Source: CAZYSK01 sp964649415 (lineage in GTDB: Bacteria > Chloroflexota > Anaerolineae > B4-G1). Taken from it: DNA of 46,336 bases. Location of the stretch: positions 1-46,336 of the forward strand of contig CAZYSK010000045.1 of NCBI GenBank assembly GCA_964649415.1, read 5' to 3'. Under the pieces are notes generated by a model that had not been told where the DNA came from, searched no databases, and saw nothing but the letters and a program-made list of their open reading frames with translations. Below, piece by piece: positions 14,239 through 21,680 of the stretch. A program made the translations under genes and the position numbers. The stretch's first letter is position 1. Each line of letters opens with the position of its first letter.

Positions 14239-15909
14239 TTAGTCGCGAAGCTGTACGACTTGATACGCCGTCACGTCCTGAGCCACCCCCTTCAGCCGCA
14301 GGCCGGGGATCGGTACGGCCTCCACGTGGTCCTTGACCAGGTCATACGTCGCCTGGCAGACCAGCACCTGTGCGGGACCCGCGACCTCGCAGATACGCGA
14401 CCCCAGGTTGGCCGGCGGCCCAATCACCGTGTAGTCCGTCCGCTGTGCGCAGCCCATCTCCCCCACCGTCATTTCGCCGCTGGCGATGCCGATGCCGATG
14501 GGCGCGGGATCAACCCCCCGCGAATGCCACTCATCCATCACGGCCTGATGCGCGGCCTGCATCTCCATCCCGACGCGCACCGCGCGCAGCGCGTGATCCG
14601 GCTGAGTAAAGGGAGCGCCAAAGAGCGCCATCACTTCATCACCGACGAATTTGTCCAGTGTGCCCTCGTGCGAGAGGATGACCTCGGTCATGCGGCCCAG
14701 GTAGTCGTTGATGAAGCCCACAAGCAACTCGGGGTCGGTGCGCTCAGACAGGCTCGTCGAACCTCGCACGTCCGCGTAGAGCACGCTGAGCACCGACCGC
14801 TCGCCCTTGAGGAAATCCACGTCGGGCTTGGTCAGCAGTCGCTCCATGACACGCGGGTCCACAGATCGACCCAGCACCTGCCGCAACCGCCGCCGCTCCA
14901 GGCTCTCGAAGATCGCCGTGTCCATCTGGCTGCCAATGGCATTCAGCAGGCGACAGTCCCCCTCCCTGAAGCCGCGCGGCCCGTAACGGTTCACCACGCC
15001 CAGGACACCGATGATCTCGTCCCTCAGGATCAGCGGGACGCACAGCACCGAGCGCAGCACGTCGCCCAGGTCGTTGTGGCAGACCATCTGCCCGCGACGC
15101 AGTGCGTCGTTCGCAGCCCGATCCACCGCCTCGTAGTAGGGTGACACGCGGAACAGGTCATCGTCGGTGGCAGCTCGCATCTCAAGCCGCTCCGCGACCT
15201 GGTTGTAGAGCATGATGAAACCCATCTCGGACTGTATGACCGCCTGCACTTCCCGGAGCACGAGGCTCAGCATCTCGTCGAAGGGAAGCTGCAGGTCACG
15301 GATGCGATCCACCCGATAGATGGTCTCCAGCTCTTTGTTGCGCTCCTGAAGGTCGTAGTAGGTGTAGCCCTGAAGCACTGCCGAGTCGATCTGGCTCTCG
15401 GCGATCTCGATCAACGCCACGTCATCCGGCCCGTAGGGGCGCGCTTCTCGCCCGCGCCCTCGCGCCCGGGCCAGCAACATCGCCCCCAGGCGCTGCTCCG
15501 CCCCCATGATGATCGGGATGGCCGCCAGGTCAAGGTCTTCTGGCAACTCCCCCTGGCTTGCCACCGGCAGCACCGCGCCTGCCTCCCACAGAGCGACGTC
15601 GCCAGACGCGATGACCCACGCAGCCAGTTCGCGGGCGACGAGCGGATCCAGGCGATCCAACTGATCGCCCCGGTCGTCAATCGCCTTCAGCTCCAGATCC
15701 CCCGTCTCGCGGTCGAGGAGACACAACAGGCACAGATCGGCACGCAGCCGATCGGTGACGACGTTGGCGATGGCGGCCAGCATGGCCGACGGCTCCGGCA
15801 GCGCGTCACGGACGTGGTCGATGGCCATGACCAATTCCAGCGCCGCTTCCTTCTGCTCAAGGCTAGAACGCAGCGCCTCCAACGTGGTTTCCACAGCCAA
15901 ATCATTCAT
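14239..15909 (-). CDS. GAF-GAF class III adenylate cyclase
   Basis: Soluble protein of 556 residues. Two GAF-like sensor modules occupy about residues 20-185 and 195-350, the second with QSEMGFIMLYN and VLCVPLILRDEIIGVLGVVN. A class III nucleotidyl cyclase domain follows from about 370. Metal-binding aspartates are Asp380 (YADVRG) and Asp424 (FVGDEVMALFG). Lys420 and Asp492 (TDYTVIG) are the pair that selects adenine, and Asn501/Arg505 (ANLGSRI) are the transition-state residues, so the enzyme should make cAMP. ATG 15909 is chosen over an upstream start because GGAGGAG lies about 8 bases before it. There are no transmembrane helices, so it acts in the cytoplasm. The product may be read by the hydrolase-cNMP fusion encoded nearby. 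Confidence 0.9.
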   Translation of the reverse strand: MNDLAVETTLEALRSSLEQKEAALELVMAIDHVRDALPEPSAMLAAIANVVTDRLRADLCLLCLLDRETGDLELKAIDDRGDQLDRLDPLVARELAAWVIASGDVALWEAGAVLPVASQGELPEDLDLAAIPIIMGAEQRLGAMLLARARGRGREARPYGPDDVALIEIAESQIDSAVLQGYTYYDLQERNKELETIYRVDRIRDLQLPFDEMLSLVLREVQAVIQSEMGFIMLYNQVAERLEMRAATDDDLFRVSPYYEAVDRAANDALRRGQMVCHNDLGDVLRSVLCVPLILRDEIIGVLGVVNRYGPRGFREGDCRLLNAIGSQMDTAIFESLERRRLRQVLGRSVDPRVMERLLTKPDVDFLKGERSVLSVLYADVRGSTSLSERTDPELLVGFINDYLGRMTEVILSHEGTLDKFVGDEVMALFGAPFTQPDHALRAVRVGMEMQAAHQAVMDEWHSRGVDPAPIGIGIASGEMTVGEMGCAQRTDYTVIGPPANLGSRICEVAGPAQVLVCQATYDLVKDHVEAVPIPGLRLKGVAQDVTAYQVVQLRD

Positions 15910-16284
15910 GCGAACACTCCTCCACCCAGAAGTGCCCGCTATTATAGTCCAACGGCGGCGGCCATGCAAACCACCCACACTAGCGAAACGCGCGTCCAGA
16001 CTTCCGAGGTCTCCGGCGGTTCACCCAATCCGCCCGAACACCTTGCGGAAGCCGCGACTTGTGCTACTTGGAGCTATGTCCCACGGATTGGAACAATCCG
16101 CGACTTCGGAAGTCTATAGCCAGCTAATGTGGCATTCTCGAGCTATTCAGGTTTCTCCATGCGATGACCGCAAGAGAATCAAGCGGGGACATTGATCGTG
16201 CGTGCGAGGACTCTCCCGTACCTCTATACCAACCTACCAACCTACCAACCTACCAATCTACCAACCCACCAACCCACCAACCTA
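15910..16284. other. Intergenic region with mobile-like repeats
   Basis: No gene was found. It contains the cyclase ribosome site at its left end, a 118-bp element with inverted termini (15998-16115), a fragment of the 12760-12823 palindrome (16148-16166) and the 8-bp minisatellite (16227-16290) that runs into the stop codon of the next gene. Confidence 0.7.
15998..16115. mobile_element. 118-bp MITE-like element
   Basis: Terminal inverted repeats AGACTTCCGA (15998-16007) and TCGGAAGTCT (16106-16115) are perfect over 10 bp and extend to 14 with one mismatch. Inside, CGGATTG-GAA-CAATCCG (16084-16100) is the same hairpin core found in the sdaA insertion (CGGATTG-TCC-CAATCCG). It has no coding capacity, so if mobile it would need a transposase from elsewhere. 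No clear target duplication is visible. Confidence 0.6.
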
Positions 16285-16290
16285 CTAATT
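16227..16290 (-). repeat. TACCAACC 8-bp minisatellite, copy 2
   Basis: Eight 8-base units (TACCAACC, TACCAATC, CACCAACC, TACTAATT). The last unit includes the TAG stop of the histidine kinase gene at 16285-16287. Confidence 0.9.
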
Positions 16291-18669
16291 GGAGTTGCCA
16301 CCCTCAGCCTGCAACGAACCGGCCCGTAGCTGCGTCTTGCGTCCTGCCTCCTCCACCCCGAGCTTCAAAGGCAGAACGACGTAGAACTCGCTTCCGGGAC
16401 AGGCGCTCTCATCGCGCCTCGGGCTCTCGGCCCAGATGCTGCCACCGTGTGCCTCCACGATGCCCCGGGCGATGGTCAGCCCCAGGCCTGGGCCAGCGCC
16501 CTTGAATTTCGTCTTGCCACTGCTGTGGGAGAGGACGTCGCCCACGCGGTAGAACTTCTCGAAGATGCGTTCCAGATCATCGGTCGGGATGCCGATTCCC
16601 GTGTCGGCGACGACAACCGCAACGTACCGCTCCATCGTCCGTGAAGGGAAGCGCGGCGGCTCGTCTGTCTCTGAAGAGGAGTGCTGCGGCTTTGGGGTCG
16701 CCTGTCCATTGTAAATCAGACGGCCGGTGATCTGGATCCGTCCACCATCCGGCGTATACTTGATCGCGTTCTGGATCAAGTGCGAAAACACCTGCTTCAG
16801 TCGCCCGTGGTCGGCAGTGATCGGCGGCAGGTCCTCCAAGTCCTCGACCACGAGCGTCTGCTGGCGCTCCTCCAGTGCTTCCGCCCAGGGCTCCGCAGCC
16901 GTGTGCACGACCGAGGCCACACTCGTCCGCGACAGATCCAGGCCCAGCATCTCCGTGTCCAGCCGTGAGACGTCCAGCATCAGGTTTACGATCTCCCGCA
17001 GCCGCAGGGCCGCTTTCTGGACACCCTGCGTCAGGTGCAGCCCACTCTCGCGCGTCACCGATCCATCGTCAATCGCCGCCCCCAGCAGATCGTTGTAACC
17101 GGACACCTGGGTCAGCGGCGTCCGCAGCTCGTGCGAGGCGATGTCAATGAAGTCGGACTTGGCCTGATCCAGGCGCGCAAGTTCCCGGTTGGCCACAGTG
17201 AGATCCTTGTTAAGGCACTCGTTCTCGGCGTTCCGGACCCGCAGATCGTCGAACAGACGCGCGTTCTCCAGGGCCACCGCCGTCTGGTCGGCCAACGTAC
17301 TGAGCACGGTCAGGTCTTCGTCGAAGTAGCGGTCGCCCGTGGCTTTGGGGCCCAGCGCCAGGAGGCCGATCCACTCGCCTTTCGCGTAGATGGGCACGTA
17401 GACGTCCATGTCCAGCTTGTCCAGCCAGGCACGCTCATCGGGCGCTGTCCCTTGGAAGCAGGGCAGCACGTCGACGTCGTACTGGGTCAGAGGAAGCTGC
17501 TTCAAACGCAGGTAGTCGGCGACGGGGCTTTCGAAGGACAGGGTGCCCGAGGACACAGCCTCCTGCCCGCTGCCCACGGCGCGCAAGCGGAAGTAGCCGT
17601 TGGGGCTGCACCCGTTGCCTCCTCCGCCGTCTCCCCTCTCGTAGTGCACGACGAACAGCACACCACGGCCCGCGCCCATGGCCTCGCTGCTGAGGCCCAC
17701 CACAGCCATCGCCAGGCGCTCCAGGTCCAGGATGTTGCTGATGCTCATGCTGTACTCGCGCAACATCGCGTTGGGATCGTAGCGCGTCCCGGAGACCAGA
17801 CGGTCCACCAGTCGCTGTATCAAGCGCAGCAGGGGGCGAAAGACAATCGCCAGCACCAAGGCCATAGCCGCCCCCACCGCCAGGGGGCCGTAGCCGGGCA
17901 CCGACTGGAACACGTACTGCATCGCCAGAAAACCAGCCGTGTAGACGAGCACGGTAAGCAGCGTGATGATCACGTAGCTCACCACCCGCCGCGCCATCTG
18001 GCGCATATCGGGCAGGTGGTAGTTCAGCACCAGGTACACGCCACCGGCAGCGCCCAGCAGGTACAAGCCGCTGCCCCAAGCCCCGCGACCGGCGAAAAGA
18101 AGCGCCGCCCCCGCAACGGCGAGCACCACCGGCACCGACCAACACGTCGCCCGGTTTCTGTGCAGCGGTTGCCTGGCCCGATGGTGAGCCCGCGCAGTCA
18201 GGAACGTCGCTCCCCCCATCCAACACCCCCAGCCCAAGACCAGTGCGCCGAAGCCCAACGCGGAATGGCTCCGCAGCACCTCAGGCAGCGAAAGGATGTC
18301 CTCGTTGAGCAGCACGGCCGCCACAGCCCAGACGACGCCCAACGCCCACCAGACCCAGGGCGTGCCTTCGTAGCGCAGGAAAGCCCAACTCAGGTGGAAG
18401 AACAGCAACGCCAGAAGGGTGGCACCATACAACGGTGCCCGGCTCCAGATTCCTCCTTCGAGCAAAGCCAGGCGGGGAATATCGAGGTAGCTCAGTTGTG
18501 AGAGGCCCTGAATCAGTGTCAGCAGAAACGCAATACCCAGGTACAGAAGCTGCAGGGCCACCATCTGCTCCCGGCAGCCCCGTTTCTTCAGGGTAACTCC
18601 GATCAACACGAGGTACAGAATGCCTACCGCACCAAAGAAGACGATTGTCGGGTCAACGGTTCTCATCAT
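16285..18669 (-). CDS. Membrane sensor histidine kinase with GAF domain
   Basis: Orphan sensor kinase of 794 residues. The N-terminal 290 residues contain about nine transmembrane segments, arranged as a 7TM-like sensor block plus two more helices (VVSYVIITLLTVLVYTAGFL and the following one). A GAF module occupies about 320-480 (VYVPIYAKGEWIGLLALGPK). A HisKA domain follows with the phospho-acceptor His513 in SHELRTPL, then a HATPase with N-box QNAIKYTPDGG, DTGIGIP and GPGLGLTIARGIVEAHGG. The enzyme is expected to autophosphorylate and pass phosphate to a response regulator, but none is encoded in the window. Start: two adjacent ATG codons (18669 and 18666), neither with a strong ribosome site. 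A second kinase at 24045-26588 shares the same layout. Confidence 0.9.
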   Translation of the reverse strand: MMRTVDPTIVFFGAVGILYLVLIGVTLKKRGCREQMVALQLLYLGIAFLLTLIQGLSQLSYLDIPRLALLEGGIWSRAPLYGATLLALLFFHLSWAFLRYEGTPWVWWALGVVWAVAAVLLNEDILSLPEVLRSHSALGFGALVLGWGCWMGGATFLTARAHHRARQPLHRNRATCWSVPVVLAVAGAALLFAGRGAWGSGLYLLGAAGGVYLVLNYHLPDMRQMARRVVSYVIITLLTVLVYTAGFLAMQYVFQSVPGYGPLAVGAAMALVLAIVFRPLLRLIQRLVDRLVSGTRYDPNAMLREYSMSISNILDLERLAMAVVGLSSEAMGAGRGVLFVVHYERGDGGGGNGCSPNGYFRLRAVGSGQEAVSSGTLSFESPVADYLRLKQLPLTQYDVDVLPCFQGTAPDERAWLDKLDMDVYVPIYAKGEWIGLLALGPKATGDRYFDEDLTVLSTLADQTAVALENARLFDDLRVRNAENECLNKDLTVANRELARLDQAKSDFIDIASHELRTPLTQVSGYNDLLGAAIDDGSVTRESGLHLTQGVQKAALRLREIVNLMLDVSRLDTEMLGLDLSRTSVASVVHTAAEPWAEALEERQQTLVVEDLEDLPPITADHGRLKQVFSHLIQNAIKYTPDGGRIQITGRLIYNGQATPKPQHSSSETDEPPRFPSRTMERYVAVVVADTGIGIPTDDLERIFEKFYRVGDVLSHSSGKTKFKGAGPGLGLTIARGIVEAHGGSIWAESPRRDESACPGSEFYVVLPLKLGVEEAGRKTQLRAGSLQAEGGNSN

Positions 18670-18790
18670 AGTTGTCGGTCAAAGGTGCCCGCCCTCAACC
18701 GCCTAGCACGGCCCAAAAACATCTTCTATCGTACCACGTTTCCGTTCACATAGTGTTAAAGGATTATGAGACATTTGCTAAAACGACAAA

Positions 18791-19624
18791 CTACCCCAAC
18801 GACTCCTTGCTCCGCGTCCTCTGCAACTCGTAGCCCGGGACGCGACGGTCCAGCAGATCGAGCGAGAGGTCAATCACCTCGCGCGCCTCGTCCGGCGTGC
18901 TCGTACCGATGGTGACCATATCCTGGTCACGAATCGTGCTCCACACGAACGCCATGCCGACCACGGGCAACAGCCTCCCAGCCGCCAGGGGCTTGATCGT
19001 CATGACCGGCTTCTTCGCGCCGTGGATGACGCGCATCACCCAGTCGGCCTCGACCTGCATGAGAAAGCCGGCCGCGTTGTAGAGCTGGATATACGTCTCC
19101 ACGTCCGCGTCCGTCTTGTCCGCGATGACCACCGCCTCCGGCATGTGCGTCGACAACCCCGGGATCATCCCCCGCTCCCGGATCATACGGCAGTACACGT
19201 CGATATCGCGGATCACGCCGTGCATCCGGTCCAGCAGCGCGTCTGTCACACATTGATGGGGCAGACAGAACGTGGCACCCAGCGCCCTGCACCGGTCAAG
19301 CTGCACCTCAGGCGCATCTTCGGGAGGACCACCCGGAAGGAGATTAAAGCTGGGCGTCAGGATACGTATCATGCCCCGGCCAGTGCGCTCTTCCGCGTCC
19401 CGGATCGCGGCCTCCAGGTGCTGGGAGAGCGGCGCCATCACCGCATCTACCCCCCGCTCCAGGAACACGGCGAGAATCTCGGCCATGCGCTCCCGCGTCT
19501 GCAACGCCTTGATGAACCGGTCCTTGGCCAGGCTCGTGTGCGAGTAGCCGAGGAACCAGTTCGTGCCGACGATCATGCGCGGCAGGCTCACACCACCGAC
19601 GCTGGTTCTGGGAAACTCATCCAC
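18791..19624 (-). CDS. Uncharacterised TIM-barrel-like protein of glycan operon
   Basis: Product of 277 residues starting at GTG 19624, which overlaps the stop of the preceding YdjC-like gene by eight bases; G-rich GGGGGATG just upstream serves as ribosome site. The alternating beta/alpha pattern suggests a TIM barrel: RMIVGTNWFLGYSH, a GVDAVMAPL segment, MIRILTPSF, CLPHQCVTD, GLSTHMPEAV, KKPVMTIKPLAAGR and VSTIRDQDMVTIGTS. I cannot assign a family with confidence; the KP(L)AAGR and final TIGTS blocks recall aldo-keto-reductase-like or aldolase-like barrels. Gene overlap with the deacetylase gene implies joint translation, so it probably acts in the same carbohydrate pathway. Confidence 0.75.
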   Translation of the reverse strand: MDEFPRTSVGGVSLPRMIVGTNWFLGYSHTSLAKDRFIKALQTRERMAEILAVFLERGVDAVMAPLSQHLEAAIRDAEERTGRGMIRILTPSFNLLPGGPPEDAPEVQLDRCRALGATFCLPHQCVTDALLDRMHGVIRDIDVYCRMIRERGMIPGLSTHMPEAVVIADKTDADVETYIQLYNAAGFLMQVEADWVMRVIHGAKKPVMTIKPLAAGRLLPVVGMAFVWSTIRDQDMVTIGTSTPDEAREVIDLSLDLLDRRVPGYELQRTRSKESLG

Positions 19625-20519
19625 CGGACATCCCCCGCACCACCTCGCGCAACGCCCGGTAGCCGATGACGTGGACGCCCGAGTTCCTGACGTAGTCACG
19701 CAGTTCAGGGCTCATGAAAGTCTGGTAGTCGGCCACCCGGCTCGGCCAGTCCGGCGCGATCGCCCGCAACTCCGGGGTGTCGTGGGCAGGATGGATCAGG
19801 AAATGGGTCAGGCCCGGCGGCAGCGAATCGAACACCGCTTTGGCCTGTGCCATCCGAGCGTCCGGTCGATCCAGCGGCAAGCTGGCCAGACGGTCGAGCA
19901 AGGGCACGCCCTGCGCCTCCAACTGCTGCACGAACTGCGCCGCGAAGACGGCTGTCTCGTGATCCATGCCCAACGCCCGCCAGCCTGCTTCATCCAGGCG
20001 CAACATCATCATCGGCAGCCGGTACTCGTGTGCTAGCTGCACGTAGAGCGACACGAACTTGGGATGGGCCACCGTGCCCATGTGCGTGTCCACGTGGGTC
20101 ACGTCAATCCCGGCGTCCAGGGCTCGGGCAACCTGCGCCTCCAGCTCCAGCCGAACGGCTGCGGGATCCCCGTGCGCCTGTACGCCCTCCGAACGGCGGT
20201 ACATATAGCCTTCGTCGTCGAGCAGACCGGAGTCCACATCGCGGGTGGAGATCGGCCCCCACCGATAGGCATCCCATTCGCTCGTCAGCGTGAGGTGCAC
20301 GCCCAGGTCAACCGCTGTGTCTCCCCGATAGGTCGCTGCCACGCGAGGGAACCAGGGACAGGGCACCATGATCGCGCCGGAAGAGATCAGCCCGAAACCA
20401 AGCAGATCCGCAAACGCCGACACTGTGGCCTGGCACATGCCGACGTCGTCCACGTGGATGATGACGACACGGTCATCGTCCGCAAGGCCAAGAGCCTTCA
20501 ACACAGGATTAGGCTCCAT
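19617..20519 (-). CDS. ChbG/YdjC-family carbohydrate deacetylase
   Basis: Protein of 300 residues of the YdjC/ChbG family, metal-dependent enzymes that remove N-acetyl groups from chito-oligosaccharides and related glycans. Metal-site motifs are visible: HVDDVG (residues 22-27), a GVHLTLT strand and THVDTHMG with two histidines. The length is normal and both ends look complete. The start ATG 20519 has GGAGG about 7 bases upstream. It is third in a minus-strand set behind a GH2 glycosidase and a Gfo/Idh/MocA dehydrogenase, and its last bases overlap the next gene. Substrate is inferred to be an amino-sugar-containing oligosaccharide. Confidence 0.9.
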   Translation of the reverse strand: MEPNPVLKALGLADDDRVVIIHVDDVGMCQATVSAFADLLGFGLISSGAIMVPCPWFPRVAATYRGDTAVDLGVHLTLTSEWDAYRWGPISTRDVDSGLLDDEGYMYRRSEGVQAHGDPAAVRLELEAQVARALDAGIDVTHVDTHMGTVAHPKFVSLYVQLAHEYRLPMMMLRLDEAGWRALGMDHETAVFAAQFVQQLEAQGVPLLDRLASLPLDRPDARMAQAKAVFDSLPPGLTHFLIHPAHDTPELRAIAPDWPSRVADYQTFMSPELRDYVRNSGVHVIGYRALREVVRGMSGG

Positions 20520-20564
20520 GCATACCTCCTCTCACCACCATCAGATAGAAATGCAAACCGCCGT

Positions 20565-21635
20565 CTACAGGGCCACCTCGACCTCGTGCCCCGACTCGGC
20601 GGAACGCTGAACCGCGTCCAGCACGGCCATCACGGCCAGGCATTCCTTCCCAGAGGCGATCATGTGCTTCTCCGGGTCGCGGATACAGTCCACGAAGTGC
20701 CCGCGCGGCGTCAACCCGCGCTCGACCAACTTGATCTCCACACTGTCCGTGTGCAACTCACCCCATCGCGGCTCGCTGTACACGGTCGGCGGATAGACCT
20801 CGAGTCCCGCTTCGGTGCCGAAGATGCGTACGTTCAAGTCATCCTTCTGATTGGCGGCCCAACACACGTCGAAGAACGCCGCCACACCACCCTCGAAGCG
20901 CACCAGCGCCGAAGACAGCTCATCCACGTCGTATACGATGCCTCGGCGCGCGAACTCCTCAGTCCACAGATTCTGATAGCTCACGGCCGATACCGAGACC
21001 GGCTTCGGGTTGCCCATCAGCCACCACGTCAGGTCGAACATGTGCACGCCGATGTCGAACAACGCGCCCGCCCCCGCCCGCTCGCGGTTGACGAACCACT
21101 GCCCGCGCCCCATAGATCCGCCAGGCGCGAAATGGACGACCGGCACGCCCCGGCGGCGGGTCCACGTCGAACGGGCGTAGTAGATCTCGCCCAGTTCGCC
21201 CCGCTCCACCAGGCTGCGCAGCGCAAGCGTCTCCGGTCGAAAGCGCTGGCTCATGCCGATCATCAGCCGTTTCCCGGTCGCCCTGGCCGTCTCCACCATG
21301 CGGCGCGCATCCTCGAGCGAGATAGCCATGGGCTTTTCGCACATCACGTGCTTGCCTGCCTCCAGCGCCTCAATGGCCACCGGGGCGTGCAAGTCGTTGG
21401 GAATGGCGATCCCGACTGCGTCCAAGTCCTCCAGAACCCACAGATCGCGATAGTCGGTGAACACGTGCTCCGCGCCGTATTCGCCGGCGAAGTGCTCCAC
21501 TTCCTCGCGGTTGAGATCGCAGATCGCGAGCAGGTGCACGTTGGGACACTCGACGAACTCCTGCATGTGATACCGGCCCATGCCAGTACCGATGACCGCC
21601 ACGTTCAGAGGCACGACGTTCGATGTTGCTTCCAT
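20565..21635 (-). CDS. Gfo/Idh/MocA family oxidoreductase
   Basis: NAD(P)-dependent sugar dehydrogenase of 356 residues. The N-terminal Rossmann motif AVIGTGMGRYHMQEF (about residues 13-27) and the hallmark CEKPMAIS (about 98-105) define the family. The C-terminal alpha/beta domain carries GALFDIGVHMFDLTWWLMG, including the Asp and His positions of the usual catalytic region. GGAGG and AGGGAG precede ATG 21635. It lies 45 bases after the GH2 gene and 45 bases before the YdjC-like gene, so it is probably part of one operon. It may oxidise a sugar or a keto-sugar intermediate released by the glycosidase; exact substrate unknown. Confidence 0.9.
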   Translation of the reverse strand: MEATSNVVPLNVAVIGTGMGRYHMQEFVECPNVHLLAICDLNREEVEHFAGEYGAEHVFTDYRDLWVLEDLDAVGIAIPNDLHAPVAIEALEAGKHVMCEKPMAISLEDARRMVETARATGKRLMIGMSQRFRPETLALRSLVERGELGEIYYARSTWTRRRGVPVVHFAPGGSMGRGQWFVNRERAGAGALFDIGVHMFDLTWWLMGNPKPVSVSAVSYQNLWTEEFARRGIVYDVDELSSALVRFEGGVAAFFDVCWAANQKDDLNVRIFGTEAGLEVYPPTVYSEPRWGELHTDSVEIKLVERGLTPRGHFVDCIRDPEKHMIASGKECLAVMAVLDAVQRSAESGHEVEVAL

Positions 21636-21680
21636 AACCGCTCCCTACCTCCTCAAAGTTTAGACAAGCGCGCTGTTGAT

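Noticed and set aside
15427..15472. Additional GTAGGGGC palindrome in the adenylate cyclase gene
   Set aside because: It begins GTAGGGGCGCGC, but there is no matching right arm; probably GC-rich coding sequence.
17035..18501. 488-codon plus-strand frame over the histidine kinase
   Set aside because: Antisense to the membrane kinase; Gln/His-rich with no domain.
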